Source: Haemophilus paracuniculus (GTDB lineage: Bacteria; Pseudomonadota; Gammaproteobacteria; Enterobacterales; Pasteurellaceae). Taken from it: DNA of 36,534 bases. Below, in pieces: positions 15,011-23,793 of this stretch. Where the stretch lies: assembly GCF_002015115.1 (NCBI RefSeq), contig NZ_MUYA01000002.1, positions 30,071 through 66,604 on the forward strand, written 5' to 3'. The position numbers and the translations under genes are program-made. Below the pieces are notes generated by a model. It did not search any database. It was not told the DNA's origin and was given only the letters and a program-made list of their open reading frames with translations. The stretch's first letter is position 1, and the number at the start of each line of letters is the position of its first letter.

Positions 15011-17467
15011 ATGCGAGTTCTTAAATTTGGCGGCACTTCCCTTGCCAATCCAGAGCGTTTTATGCAAGCGGCGGAGCTGATCGAAAAAGCCCACCTGAAA
15101 GATCAAGCCGCTGGCGTGCTTTCCGCCCCAGCCAAAATCACTAATCATTTAGTGGCGATTGTGGATAAAGCCCAAGCGGGCGAATCCTACCAACCTCATC
15201 TTGCCGAAGCGACCGAAATTTTCCACAGCATTATCAATGGCTTACATCAAGCGAACCCGAAATTTGACCGTGAGGGCTTGATCGCCCTTGTGGAAGCGGA
15301 ATTGTCGCAAATTTGTGGGGTGGCGGAAGAGGCAGCGAAAGCGAAGCATTGCCCTGATAATGTGAGTGCCACCGTCCATTGCCGTGGCGAGAAATTGTCG
15401 ATTGCGATGATGGAAGAATGGTTTAAGGCGAAAGGCTATAACGTAACTCGCATTGATCCTGTGGAAAAATTATTGGCTTACGGTAGCTATTTAGAATCTT
15501 CGGTGGATATTGCCGAATCGACCAAACGCGTAGATGCTGGTTCAATTCCAAAGCAAAATGTGGTGCTAATGGCAGGCTTTACCGCAGGCAATGAAAAGGG
15601 CGAATTGGTGCTATTAGGGCGTAACGGCTCTGACTATTCCGCCGCCTGTTTAGCTGCCTGTTTGAAAGCGGATTGTTGTGAAATTTGGACGGACGTGGAC
15701 GGCGTGTACACCTGCGATCCTCGCCTTGTGCCAGATGCGATCTGTTTAGAATCAATGAGTTATCAAGAGGCGATGGAACTTTCTTACTTCGGGGCGAAAG
15801 TGATCCACCCTCGCACCATCGGACCGCTTGTTCCCCTCAACATTCCTTGCCTAATCAAAAATACGGGCAACCCAGAAGCGGCAGGCACGTTAATTGACGG
15901 CAATGTGGCGACAGACGGCTTGAAAGTGAAAGGGATCACCAACCTCGACAATGTGGCGATGTTTGATGTGTCAGGTTCGGGAATGCAGGGAATAGTCGGA
16001 ATGGCGGCTCGCGTGTTCTCAACGATGTCGAAAGCGGGTATTTCCGTGATTTTAATTACCCAATCTTCGTCCGAATATAGCATTAGTTTCTGCGTGCCGA
16101 GCAAATCGGTGGAAAAAGCCTTGCTCGCCCTCAATGCGGAATTTGCCCAAGAGTTGAAAGACGGCTCGCTCGATCCCGTTGAAGTTACCAAAGATCTCTC
16201 AGTGGTGTCGGTGGTGGGCGATGGAATGAAAACTTCCAAAGGGATCGCTGCCCGTTTCTTCTCGGCGCTCGCCCAAGCGAACATCAGCATTAACGCGATC
16301 GCACAAGGCTCGTCAGAACGTTCAATCTCTGCGGTTGTGCCGATGAATAAAGCGATTGAAGCGGTGAAAAGCACCCACCAAGCCCTGTTTAACAATAAAA
16401 AAGTGGTGGACGTTTTCCTCGTGGGCGTGGGCGGTGTCGGCGGCGAATTGATCGAGCAGATCAAACGTCAGCAGGATTATCTGGCAAAGAAGAATGTTGA
16501 AATCCGTGTGTGTGCCTTAGCCAACTCAAACAAAATGTTGCTCAACGCCAACGGATTATGCCTCGACAACTGGCGTGCCGATTTAGAAAATGCGACCCAG
16601 CCGTCTGATTTTGATGTGTTGCTGTCGTTCATTAAATTGCACCACGTGGTAAACCCTGTTTTTGTGGATTGCACCACGGCGACCTCAGTGGCAAATCTCT
16701 ATGCTCGTGCGTTAAAAGAGGGCTTCCACGTGGTTACCCCAAACAAAAAAGCGAATACGTCAAGCTACGCCTACTATCAAGAAATGCGTGAAAACGCTCG
16801 CCAAAGCCAGCACAAATTCCTGTATGAAACCAACGTGGGGGCAGGCTTGCCAGTGATCGAAAACCTACAAAATCTACTGGCGGCAGGGGATAAAGTGGAA
16901 CGCTTTGAGGGGATTTTATCGGGATCGTTATCCTTTATTTTTGGCAAATTGGAAGAGGGCTTAACCCTCTCGCAAGCGACTTTAATCGCCAAAGAGAAAG
17001 GCTTCACCGAGCCTGATCCCCGTGATGATTTGTCAGGGCAAGATGTGGCTCGCAAATTGTTGATCCTCGCCCGTGAAACAGGCTTGGCACTCGAACTGGA
17101 CGATGTAGAAGTAGAAGGCGTCCTGCCACAAGGCTTCGCCGAAGGCAAAACCGCCAGCGAATTTTTAGCGATGTTGCCAGAGCTTGATGAAGCCTTTGCG
17201 AAAAAAGTGGCGGAAGCGACCGCTTGTGGCAAGGTGTTACGCTATGTTGGCTCAATCGAAAACGGACGTTGCCGTGTGGCGATCAAAGCCGTTGAGGGCG
17301 ATGATCCGCTTTACAAAGTGAAAAATGGCGAAAACGCCTTAGCGTTCTACACCCGTTACTACAACCCAATCCCACTCTTATTGCGTGGCTACGGGGCGGG
17401 CAATAGCGTAACCGCAGCAGGGATTTTTGCCGATATTCTTCGCACCTTACAAGGGGGGGCAAACTAA
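15011..17467 (+). CDS. thrA: Bifunctional aspartokinase I / homoserine dehydrogenase I
   Basis: The enzyme catalyses two steps of the threonine branch: phosphorylation of aspartate and reduction of aspartate semialdehyde to homoserine. The 818-residue chain opens with the aspartokinase motif [13 protein letters not shown]. It has two ACT regulatory domains around 310-455 ([34 protein letters not shown]) and a homoserine dehydrogenase from about residue 465 ([31 protein letters not shown]). The start has AGGAGAAA directly upstream. Feedback inhibition by threonine is expected from the ACT domains. Its stop overlaps the thrB start by one base. Confidence 0.98.
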   Translation: MRVLKFGGTSLANPERFMQAAELIEKAHLKDQAAGVLSAPAKITNHLVAIVDKAQAGESYQPHLAEATEIFHSIINGLHQANPKFDREGLIALVEAELSQICGVAEEAAKAKHCPDNVSATVHCRGEKLSIAMMEEWFKAKGYNVTRIDPVEKLLAYGSYLESSVDIAESTKRVDAGSIPKQNVVLMAGFTAGNEKGELVLLGRNGSDYSAACLAACLKADCCEIWTDVDGVYTCDPRLVPDAICLESMSYQEAMELSYFGAKVIHPRTIGPLVPLNIPCLIKNTGNPEAAGTLIDGNVATDGLKVKGITNLDNVAMFDVSGSGMQGIVGMAARVFSTMSKAGISVILITQSSSEYSISFCVPSKSVEKALLALNAEFAQELKDGSLDPVEVTKDLSVVSVVGDGMKTSKGIAARFFSALAQANISINAIAQGSSERSISAVVPMNKAIEAVKSTHQALFNNKKVVDVFLVGVGGVGGELIEQIKRQQDYLAKKNVEIRVCALANSNKMLLNANGLCLDNWRADLENATQPSDFDVLLSFIKLHHVVNPVFVDCTTATSVANLYARALKEGFHVVTPNKKANTSSYAYYQEMRENARQSQHKFLYETNVGAGLPVIENLQNLLAAGDKVERFEGILSGSLSFIFGKLEEGLTLSQATLIAKEKGFTEPDPRDDLSGQDVARKLLILARETGLALELDDVEVEGVLPQGFAEGKTASEFLAMLPELDEAFAKKVAEATACGKVLRYVGSIENGRCRVAIKAVEGDDPLYKVKNGENALAFYTRYYNPIPLLLRGYGAGNSVTAAGIFADILRTLQGGAN

Positions 17468-18414
17468 TGGTTTTGCGTATTTATGCCCCAGCGTCTAGTG
17501 CGAATATCAGCGTTGGTTTTGATTCCTTGGGGGCGGCAGTGTCCCCAATTGACGGCTCATTGTTGGGCGATGTGGTGCAAATTGAAGATTGTGACACCCC
17601 GTTTGAACTCGACAGTGCAGGTTATTTCGTGCGTAAATTGCCGAAAGAACCACAAAAAAATATCGTTTATCAAGCCTATGTGCTGTTCAGCGAACGCTTA
17701 AAATTGCGGGGCGGCAAAGTGAAAAATCTTCGCCTTACCCTCGAAAAAAATATGCCGATTGGCTCGGGGTTAGGGTCGAGTGCTTGCTCAATCGTGGTGG
17801 CGTTGGTCGCCCTCAACAAATTCCACAATGAGCCATTTTCAAAAATGGAATTATTGGAAATGATGGGCGAATTAGAGGGGCGAATTTCAGGCTCAATCCA
17901 CTACGACAACGTTGCCCCGTGCTACTTGGGCGGCTTACAGTTAATGGTGCAATCCCTCGGCAACATCTGCCAACCGCTGCCATTCTTCGACCATTGGTAT
18001 TGGGTGCTTGCCTACCCAGGGATTGAAGTGTCCACCGCCGAAGCCCGTGCGATTTTACCGAAAAGCTACACCCGTCAAGACGTGATCGCCCAAGCTCGCT
18101 ATTTAGGCAGTTTCGTCCACGCCTGCCACTCGCAACAAGAGCAGTTGGCGGCGTTAATGATGAAAGATTTGGTCGCCGAACCTTACCGTGAAGCCCTACT
18201 GCCAAACTTCCCCGAAGTGCGTCAAGGCTGTAAAGACCTCGGTGCGTTAGCGGTCGGCATCTCAGGCTCTGGCCCGACAATGTTCGCCATCGCCCCCGAC
18301 CTCGAACACGCCCAAAAACTGGTTGCCTACCTCGAAAAACACTACTTACAGAACAACGAAGGATTTATCCATATCTGTAAAGTCGATAATGCAGGGGCGA
18401 GGGAATTAAGCTAA
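17467..18414 (+). CDS. thrB: Homoserine kinase
   Basis: ThrB phosphorylates homoserine with ATP. The 315-residue protein is a GHMP kinase with the loop [17 protein letters not shown] near residue 100 and the C-terminal [13 protein letters not shown] motif. The start ATG overlaps the thrA stop (TAATG), so translation is coupled. Threonine synthase (thrC) normally follows in this order in related genomes, but here the gene is followed directly by a terminator and accessory DNA; thrC must lie elsewhere or be lost. Confidence 0.98.
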   Translation: MVLRIYAPASSANISVGFDSLGAAVSPIDGSLLGDVVQIEDCDTPFELDSAGYFVRKLPKEPQKNIVYQAYVLFSERLKLRGGKVKNLRLTLEKNMPIGSGLGSSACSIVVALVALNKFHNEPFSKMELLEMMGELEGRISGSIHYDNVAPCYLGGLQLMVQSLGNICQPLPFFDHWYWVLAYPGIEVSTAEARAILPKSYTRQDVIAQARYLGSFVHACHSQQEQLAALMMKDLVAEPYREALLPNFPEVRQGCKDLGALAVGISGSGPTMFAIAPDLEHAQKLVAYLEKHYLQNNEGFIHICKVDNAGARELS

Positions 18415-18437
18415 CTTCGCAAATTTTTCCCAAAATC

Positions 18438-18471
18438 ACACCGCTTGTAGGTTTGCAAGCGGTGTTTTTTT
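18438..18471 (+). terminator. thrAB terminator made from two inverted uptake signals
   Basis: ACACCGCTTG (18438-18447) pairs with CAAGCGGTGT (18456-18465) and is followed by a T run. Each arm contains the core of the Apl-type uptake signal, in opposite orientations. Confidence 0.9.
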
Positions 18472-18480
18472 AAACATTTG

Positions 18481-18523
18481 AGCAAGATTTCTTTCGGAAG
18501 GGGCTTGCTTTTTTTTTTTTTTT
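18481..18523 (+). terminator. Hairpin followed by a T15 tract
   Basis: AGCAAG (18481-18486) pairs with CTTGCT (18504-18509) and runs into 15 consecutive T (18509-18523). It resembles a second terminator, though it directly follows a good one. The T15 tract is also a slippage-prone repeat 43 bases upstream of the next start codon. Confidence 0.55.
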
Positions 18524-18566
18524 ACAATGCAGAAGATTTAAACTTAATTTAAATGCGGGGTAATAT

Positions 18567-19016
18567 ATGAAAAAGTTTATTGAATTAGAAACAGTTTCCC
18601 CTGTGGAGTGTGAGAAAGGGAAATTGTGTGGGGTTAGTCTAGATACTGTGGCGGTAAACGTGGACAGTATTGCGTGGATTGAGTCTTTTAAGTTTTTTTA
18701 TCCATCAAAAACGAATAAAGATAAGGTATATCTTTTTTCGGTGCATATTAAGAAGAATGATACCGCAGTTAAAAGACTAGAAAGTTGTCAAGTTTTTCAT
18801 AATAAACCTCTATGGGAGTCTAAATATCTTAATATTGAATTTGAAGATCTTATTCGGTATAAAGATTTAGTTGATGAAAATTTTGAGAGTTTTTCTTTTT
18901 TTGAGGGAGTTCGAATTCATCTTTATCCAAATTCTACCCCATATCCATATAAAAATGGTAAGCCTTTTTATGTAGTAAAAAGTTTCGGAGAACTACTACA
19001 AGAGCTGAATCAATAA
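18567..19016 (+). CDS. Hypothetical protein, 149 residues
   Basis: I do not recognise a family. The protein is soluble, with no signal peptide or membrane segment, and has alternating short strands and charged stretches: TVAVNVDSIAWIESFKFFYP, YLFSVHIKKND, GVRIHLYPNSTPYPY and a C-terminal helix SFGELLQELNQ. GGGG lies about 8 bases before the ATG. The gene is AT-rich and sits alone between thrB and an insertion sequence, which fits acquired DNA. A T15 tract upstream could vary its expression, but promoter positions are not clear enough to claim this. Confidence 0.65.
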   Translation: MKKFIELETVSPVECEKGKLCGVSLDTVAVNVDSIAWIESFKFFYPSKTNKDKVYLFSVHIKKNDTAVKRLESCQVFHNKPLWESKYLNIEFEDLIRYKDLVDENFESFSFFEGVRIHLYPNSTPYPYKNGKPFYVVKSFGELLQELNQ

Positions 19017-19071
19017 ATTTTAATGAAATTATATTTTATTAATTTATCGCTGATCCTTGACTAGCGTTTCT

Positions 19072-19112
19072 GCTATAATCCCCCCTATTTTCAATAAACT
19101 TGGGGGATTATA
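19072..19112 (+). promoter_or_regulatory. IS promoter and protective hairpin over the transposase start
   Basis: An extended -10 box TGCTATAAT (19071-19079) should drive the transposase from about 19086. The stem TATAATCCCCC (19074-19084) pairs perfectly with GGGGGATTATA (19102-19112), which holds the Shine-Dalgarno GGGGGA and the first base of the ATG. The element's own transcript lacks most of the left arm, but any read-through transcript from outside would fold and hide the start. Confidence 0.65.
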
Positions 19113-19411
19113 TGCGGAAGAAAAGCGTAAAAGTTGAGAAGTTAAAGGAAGGGTTTCATCAGTTACCAGAGAAAGATAAGAAACAGCTTTATACAGAAAT
19201 CGCAGAGTATTTTGCCAAACTAAAAATGGCTGAACGAGAAGTCAAATGTTGTCCTCACTGTTCGGGGCATTTTGTTAAAAATGGGAAAAGTGGCGGCGTT
19301 CAACGTTATTTGTGCCGTAAGTGTGAGAGAACATTTGTTGGCAATACAGGCACACTTTTTTTTAAACTAAAAAAGGGGAAGATGCTATCAAAGAATATAT
19401 TCACTGTATGA
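19112..19411 (+). CDS. Transposase N-terminal frame (zinc ribbon), IS1595-like
   Basis: The 99-residue frame carries a helical start and a zinc-ribbon motif, CCPHC followed by CRKC near residues 49-70, as in the N-terminal domain of IS1595-type transposases. The ATG at 19112 follows GGGGGA; a TTG at 19100 is in frame but lies inside the hairpin. The frame crosses the heptamer A-AAA-AAG at 19369-19375 in the phase needed for -1 slippage. After it, the 0 frame reads GKMLSKNIFTV and stops, whereas the -1 frame reads GEDAIKEYIHCMMATLPLR and continues into the catalytic part. Confidence 0.75.
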   Translation: MRKKSVKVEKLKEGFHQLPEKDKKQLYTEIAEYFAKLKMAEREVKCCPHCSGHFVKNGKSGGVQRYLCRKCERTFVGNTGTLFFKLKKGKMLSKNIFTV

Positions 19412-20115
19412 TGGCAACATTACCCCTACGTCAATGTGCTAAACGTTGCGAAATCAGCCTGTCCACCGCATTTATCTGGCGGCATAAAATATTAGACCTT
19501 ATACGAAATATAATGAATAAAAGTATCTTAACAGATGTTGTGCAGGCTGATGAAACTTACACGGGAATTTCTTTTAAAGGTAATCACAAGGTATTGAAAT
19601 CTATACGAGAAGCCTTTAAACGAGGAACGTCTGCCTCAAAACGAGGATTATCAAAAGAGTTAGCTTGTGTTTCAGTGGCGATTAACTATTGCCAACAAAC
19701 AGCAGCCCAATTCACAGGGCTTGGTCGTCCGAGAATTAATGTGTTACGAAAGGTTTTAAACGGGCGAATTGCTGGGGGATCATTGTTAATTACGGATAGT
19801 GCTAATATTTATAACAGAATATCTAATGAATTGAATTTAGGGCATATTAAAATCCCCCCTAAAAAACGTACGTTGGGGAAGTATAACATTCAAAAGGTAA
19901 ATAGTTTTCATAGTAGATTTAAATCGCTCATCGATTATTGTTTTTGTGGTGTAGCAACCAAATATATCAATAATTATATTGCTTATACCCACTTTTTAAG
20001 CGTAATTAAAGGCAGTCAAAAAGAAAAACTACTATTTGAATATATCCGTAACTCATTATATAACATCAAAAGTAGTAATATTAGTAATCGACCAGCGATT
20101 CCATTACCAAAATAA
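19408..20115 (+). CDS. Transposase catalytic frame (DDE/DDN), IS1595-like
   Basis: The frame encodes a helix-turn-helix-like CAKRCEISLSTAFIWRHKIL, then catalytic candidates in VVQADETYTG (first Asp), LLITDSANIYN (second Asp) and KVNSFHSRFKSLI, where Asn occupies the usual third acidic place, as in some IS1595 members. It has no ribosome binding site of its own; its first ATG overlaps the stop of the upstream frame. Productive transposase therefore probably needs the -1 shift at 19369-19375, which joins the frames at about residue 88. If the shift is a mutation rather than programmed, the IS is inactive. Confidence 0.75.
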   Translation: MMATLPLRQCAKRCEISLSTAFIWRHKILDLIRNIMNKSILTDVVQADETYTGISFKGNHKVLKSIREAFKRGTSASKRGLSKELACVSVAINYCQQTAAQFTGLGRPRINVLRKVLNGRIAGGSLLITDSANIYNRISNELNLGHIKIPPKKRTLGKYNIQKVNSFHSRFKSLIDYCFCGVATKYINNYIAYTHFLSVIKGSQKEKLLFEYIRNSLYNIKSSNISNRPAIPLPK

Positions 20116-20540
20116 GTTTTAAGAAAGTCATCTAAGTTCTTCGTACAGAACGTATTTATCAAATTTATTGTATCGTTAAATCTTACACTTAGCGAGAGGG
20201 GCTTTTTGCTTAAATTTTTAGATACGCTATATCAACCCTTAAAGAATAGAGATTAACGATATAAGAACCACCATACTTTATTCCAACGATAACAACAGGT
20301 TATATATTCACAACAAGCGGTAACTTAGTGATCACTGAATGATCACCTGAATATAAATAATGTTGGGATAATTGTCCATTTTTTACCCGTCAAATTTTTG
20401 ACTAGAAAAGCGAAAAGAAAGAGATAACAGCTATTTACCATTCCCCTGTCTTCCCATTTTTGTAGATAGGGTAGCGATTGTTCATCTAAATAAAGAATCG
20501 TGAATAAAATTGCCAAACAATCGTTGCGGTAATTTTTTTT
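20116..20540. other. AT-rich gap between the IS and the inverted-repeat element
   Basis: No convincing gene lies here. An exact uptake signal ACAAGCGGT is at 20316-20324. Just after it are two GATCAC-type palindromic words (about 20329-20345). TTGACTAG at about 20398 repeats the same word at 19057, before the IS promoter. A minus-strand stretch from 20540 to about 20345 is open but lacks a start and has no recognisable family. The left end of the neighbouring element begins at 20545. Confidence 0.5.
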
Positions 20541-20544
20541 AATT

Positions 20545-20570
20545 GGCTCTGTTCGTAGTAAATGTTGATA
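20545..20570 (+). repeat. Left terminal inverted repeat
   Basis: This 26-base end begins GGCTCTGTTCGTA, preceded by AATT. It pairs with 22228-22253 with three mismatches, all between positions 14 and 18. Confidence 0.75.
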
Positions 20571-20921
20571 AGCTTGTTTTCGCTATCTCTATGCTATTTA
20601 TGAACTTTTTGAGACTAAATTATTATAAGTGGCAATTTTTCAAGATTTTTTAAATAAAATATATTTTATTTTCTCGTTTTTTTGGCTAACTTAAAGTAGA
20701 GCAAAAATTAATCAAAATTAGTAATGTTGTGAAAAATTGTAAGATCAAGAGATATCTTTAATAAAGAATGAAAACTTTTAAGTAACTATTTAAGAATTCA
20801 TTTTAACTCTTGATTTATTTTAGATTTACATATTTAAAAAATTGTTCGTTTAGGTCTTTTTATGTTTATTTAGATCTTTTTAGTTAAATAAAAATAGTAA
20901 TTGAAAAAATCAAATTTTAAG

Positions 20922-21659
20922 ATGAAAAGAAATAATGAGAATGAGAAAAGAGAAAACCACTTGAAAAGGCTATTTAACCACCCAGATTTTTTGGTTATTA
21001 AGGGATATCTTTGTATTCATAAAGAGCAACAAGAGAGAGATAAGGAAAACCATCAATTAAATGAAAAAGCTAATGAAAATAATTCGTTAAAGGATTTCTT
21101 AAAGACCCTGAACTTAACTGCATTGCTCGATTTTGCTTATAAGAATTTCCACTTGCTTAGTGTCGATGTAAAAGTGGATCTTTTAAATAATGTAGGTTTT
21201 AAATTAGGGGCGAAAAACGAGTTATTCAAAGAGCAAAATGATGCGGTATTCATAAAAGGAAATCTCTTTGGAAATAAATCCGACTTTAAGGCTTTTATTG
21301 AAATAATGACACAAGGTTTTTCTTCTGAAAATAAAAAACTTGTTGAAACTTCAACTAATCTCTTAGAGCAAGCTTGGCAACAAGCGGATACTTTGGAAAA
21401 GAAAATAGAGTTGGCTAAAAGTTTAACCCAATCTAGCCAGTTTTCTAAGAAACCAGAAGTTTTAACGGCATTATTTTCTTTGGTTTCAAAAGATGAATTA
21501 GCCAATCATCCACAACTTTCTCAATATATTAACGGAGCTTATATGGAAAAACGAGACTATATTGATCCTAATTTTGTTATAGGATTGGATAAAAAATACA
21601 ACATTCATCAACAAGAAGTTGAGCCGACAAGAGCAGTCAATCATTCATTTAAATTTTGA
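20922..21659 (+). CDS. Hypothetical cytoplasmic cargo protein
   Basis: The 245-residue protein opens with a very basic, Asn- and Glu-rich helix (MKRNNENEKRENHLKRLF) followed by a Gln/Glu/Asn-rich coiled stretch to about residue 65. The rest is helical, with repeated short motifs (TNLLEQAWQQADTLEKKIEL, LTALFSLVSKDELANHPQL). No signal peptide or membrane segment is visible and I recognise no family. A TTG seven codons upstream is an alternative start; neither start has a clear ribosome binding site. The next gene begins 11 bases after its stop, so the two probably form one operon. Confidence 0.6.
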   Translation: MKRNNENEKRENHLKRLFNHPDFLVIKGYLCIHKEQQERDKENHQLNEKANENNSLKDFLKTLNLTALLDFAYKNFHLLSVDVKVDLLNNVGFKLGAKNELFKEQNDAVFIKGNLFGNKSDFKAFIEIMTQGFSSENKKLVETSTNLLEQAWQQADTLEKKIELAKSLTQSSQFSKKPEVLTALFSLVSKDELANHPQLSQYINGAYMEKRDYIDPNFVIGLDKKYNIHQQEVEPTRAVNHSFKF

Positions 21660-21670
21660 GGAAACTATTT

Positions 21671-22162
21671 ATGAAAAAATTCCTATTGATTTTAGGGTTA
21701 TTGGGTTTGGTTTCATTCGCAAATGCCAATACTGTAATGGAAATCTTTCCAAAACCTGTAAAAGAAACGTCCGCATTAATCCCCAAATTTAATAAGCAAT
21801 ATGAGGATTTAACTTTGGCATTGGATAGTCTGCGTGTAAATGTCGATAGTGTTAGAGCAAGAGAAGTAGATTTCTTTAACAACAATCTAAGAGTATCTGT
21901 TAAAACTATTCAGAAACACCAACCTGATATTGAAAAAGGTATCTATAATCAAAGATCGTTAATGTCTTTTATGGGAAATGGTAAAGCATTAATGGCAACA
22001 GCAAAAACATATAGTGAATTGATTAATCAACGCCGCAATGAGATGTCGCCACAGCAATATCAAGCATTAATGCAAAAAGTAGATAATATGGATGCTTATG
22101 GTGCATATCTAAAACGAAATTCTCTAAGAGCATTAAGAGCTTATTATAATGTCGATTTCTAA
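21671..22162 (+). CDS. Hypothetical secreted cargo protein
   Basis: The 163-residue product starts with a clear signal peptide, MKKFLLILGLLGLVSFANA, cut before NTVMEIF. The mature protein of about 144 residues is rich in long amphipathic helices (NKQYEDLTLALDSLRVNVDSV, QYQALMQKVDNMDAYGAYL) and has no Cys, suggesting a helical periplasmic or secreted protein. GAGGAAA lies 9 bases before the ATG and overlaps the end of the upstream gene. A strong terminator follows. The family is unknown; pairing with the cytoplasmic partner inside a bounded element suggests a joint role. Confidence 0.7.
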   Translation: MKKFLLILGLLGLVSFANANTVMEIFPKPVKETSALIPKFNKQYEDLTLALDSLRVNVDSVRAREVDFFNNNLRVSVKTIQKHQPDIEKGIYNQRSLMSFMGNGKALMATAKTYSELINQRRNEMSPQQYQALMQKVDNMDAYGAYLKRNSLRALRAYYNVDF

Positions 22163-22163
22163 T

Positions 22164-22192
22164 AAAAAGTGGGATTCATTCCCACTTTTTTT
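22164..22192 (+). terminator. Terminator of the two cargo genes
   Basis: The AAAAAGTGGGA/TCCCACTTTTT stem has a 5-base loop and is followed by further T. It lies directly after the stop codon and inside the element's right end. Confidence 0.9.
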
Positions 22193-22227
22193 GTCTTTAA
22201 AGATGTCGCCATTTTTTATTTTTTTTC

Positions 22228-22253
22228 TATCAACAGTTTATACGAACAGAGCC
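22228..22253 (-). repeat. Right terminal inverted repeat
   Basis: This is the inverted partner of 20545-20570. The plus strand reads TATCAACAG and so on to GAACAGAGCC, followed by AATT. Confidence 0.75.
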
Positions 22254-22287
22254 AATTCCAAAAGAAGATTGAGGTTTCAAGAGATAA

Positions 22288-22327
22288 AAAAGGGACGACT
22301 GGCAAATTTTCGCCAATCGCCCCCTTT
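22288..22327 (-). terminator. Minus-strand terminator downstream of argF
   Basis: AAAGGG, CGA and TGGC pair with GCCA, TCG and CCCTTT across the loop. On the minus strand the hairpin is followed by T6. It lies 260 bases after the argF stop and could be its distal terminator, separated from it by repeat copy B. Confidence 0.6.
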
Positions 22328-22378
22328 GTGATGAGTAAGGTATTTTGTAACGTCTAACCCTAAAATTCCCCCAAATCT

Positions 22379-22412
22379 CACCGCTTACACCCTCTGCAAG
22401 CGGTGTTTTTTT
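22379..22412 (+). terminator. Plus-strand terminator made from inverted uptake signals
   Basis: CACCGCTT pairs with AAGCGGTG and is followed by T7. It has the same design as the thrB terminator and lies just outside the inverted-repeat element. Confidence 0.75.
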
Positions 22413-22430
22413 CTCAAATGTAGGGATTTC

Positions 22431-22554
22431 GCCCCCTTCGGTCTCGCTCTGCTCGACCACTTCCCCCGCAAGCGGGGGCAGATCTGGTTTAGTGGTGGGG
22501 TTAAGATCTTCCCCCGTTTACGGGGGAAGTACCGCCGTAGGCGGGGTAGGGGGC
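22431..22554. repeat. Multi-hairpin GC-rich repeat, copy B
   Basis: Outer arms GCCCCC (22431) and GGGGGC (22549) enclose the variable hairpins GGTC/GACC and CCGCC-gta-GGCGG, and the constant hairpins CCCCCGC/GCGGGGG and CCCCCG-ttta-CGGGGG. The variable stems differ from copies A and C but keep their pairing. It lies 31 bases from the argF stop. Confidence 0.85.
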
Positions 22555-22585
22555 AACAAGCGGTAGGATTTCAGAAAATTTCGGG

Positions 22586-23590
22586 TTAATCCCCCAATGT
22601 CGCCACCATTACCGCTTTAATGGTGTGCATTCGGTTTTCCGCTTCGTCAAACACGATGGAGGCTTCGGATTCAAACACATCATCGGTTACTTCCAAGCCG
22701 TTCATTCCATATTTTTCCGCAATCGCTTTGCCGACGGTGGTTTGATCATCGTGGAACGCAGGCAGACAGTGCAGGAATTTGGCGTTTGGATTGGCTGTGA
22801 GTTTCATCAATTCGGCATTGACTTGATACGGCTTCATCAACTTAATCCGCTCTTCCCACGCCGATTCAGGCTCGCCCATTGAAACCCAAACGTCCGTATA
22901 GACGAAATCCACATCTTTCACCCCTTCCGCCACGTTTTCGGTGCAGGTAATTTTTGCCCCTGAACGCACCGCTTGTTCGGCAACTTCATCGAGCAAACTT
23001 TGCTCTGGGAAGAACTGTTTCGGGGCGACCAAACGTAAATCTACCCCCATCAACGCAGCCCCTTCAACGAACGAGTTGCCCATATTGTTACGAGCGTCGC
23101 CCAAATAAGCGAGCTTGATTTGATTTAACGGCTTGTCGCAATGCTCAATCATTGTGAGGAAATCCGCCAAAATTTGGGTTGGGTGAAATTCGTCCGTCAA
23201 GCCGTTCCACACTGGCACGCCCGAAAAATCGGCGAGGGTTTGCACCAACTCTTGCCCGTAGCCACGATATTGAATGCCGTCATACATTCTGCCCAGCACG
23301 CGAGCGGTGTCTTTCATTGATTCCTTATGCCCAATTTGAGAGCCACTCGGACCGATATAGCTCACATTCGCCCCTTGATCGAACGCCGCCACCTCAAAGG
23401 CACAACGGGTGCGGGTCGAACTTTTCTCAAAAATCAAGGCGATATTTTTGCCTTTCATCGTTTGGGTTTCCGTCCCCGCTTTTTTATCCGCTTTCAACTT
23501 TGCCGATAAATCCAACAAATACTGAATTTCCGCAGGGGTAAAATCCATTAAACGCAAAAAATGACGGTTTTTAAGGTTGATGTTTGCCAT
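22586..23590 (-). CDS. argF: Ornithine carbamoyltransferase
   Basis: The enzyme joins carbamoyl phosphate and ornithine to give citrulline. The 334-residue protein has the carbamoyl phosphate motif SSTRTR (57-62), HPTQ (136-139) and HCLPAFHD with the catalytic Cys. Length fits both anabolic ArgF and catabolic ArcB enzymes; with no arcA or arcC nearby, ArgF is preferred. AAGGAA precedes the ATG. No arginine-repressor box was evident upstream. Confidence 0.95.
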   Translation of the reverse strand: MANINLKNRHFLRLMDFTPAEIQYLLDLSAKLKADKKAGTETQTMKGKNIALIFEKSSTRTRCAFEVAAFDQGANVSYIGPSGSQIGHKESMKDTARVLGRMYDGIQYRGYGQELVQTLADFSGVPVWNGLTDEFHPTQILADFLTMIEHCDKPLNQIKLAYLGDARNNMGNSFVEGAALMGVDLRLVAPKQFFPEQSLLDEVAEQAVRSGAKITCTENVAEGVKDVDFVYTDVWVSMGEPESAWEERIKLMKPYQVNAELMKLTANPNAKFLHCLPAFHDDQTTVGKAIAEKYGMNGLEVTDDVFESEASIVFDEAENRMHTIKAVMVATLGD

Positions 23591-23793
23591 AAAAATTCCT
23601 TATAAAATCAAGATAAATCAAATTCAAAACGCCCACATTTTACCCCAAATTTTTGGTGGTTTGCCATATTGGAATTTGAAAGGAAATTTACTCACCGATG
23701 AAATAGCAAAAATTTTCAGAAATCCCACCCCTTGTATCGCTCAATTTGGCAAATTGTGGTATCTTTCCGCAAATTTTTTACGAGGATAATTTG

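Larger units (their letters stand above)
19072..20115 (+). mobile_element. IS1595-like insertion sequence (ends not resolved)
   Basis: A zinc-ribbon N-terminal frame and a DDE/DDN catalytic frame of an IS1595-type (ISXO2-like) transposase lie in adjacent overlapping frames. Terminal inverted repeats and target duplications could not be identified, so the limits given cover only the promoter and coding part. The surrounding DNA is AT-rich and accessory. Confidence 0.65.
20545..22253. mobile_element. Transposase-less element with 26-bp inverted ends and two cargo genes
   Basis: The left end (20545-20570) and the inverted right end (22228-22253) match at 23 of 26 positions, both starting GGCTCTGTTCGTA and ending TGTTGATA. 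AATT flanks both ends (20541-20544 and 22254-22257) and could be a 4-bp target duplication. Inside are two co-directional genes with their own terminator and no transposase. The layout is that of a passenger-carrying non-autonomous insertion element. The 350 bases between the left end and the first gene are very AT-rich and hold no evident gene. Confidence 0.6.

Noticed and set aside
19057..19079. Standard -35/-10 promoter using TTGACT and TATAAT
   Set aside because: The spacer is only 11 bases; the extended -10 TGCTATAAT is the better explanation.
20345..20540. Minus-strand gene interrupted by the inverted-repeat element
   Set aside because: About 65 codons are open, and the frame can be joined across AATT to sequence at 22258, but that part overlaps a terminator hairpin; there is no start and no family match.
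22230..22460. 76-residue minus-strand protein
   Set aside because: It is made of repeat copy B, a terminator and the element's right end; the frame is open by chance.
22586..23590. Catabolic arcB rather than argF
   Set aside because: No arcA, arcC or antiporter gene is nearby, so the neutral argF name was kept; sequence alone does not separate them here.
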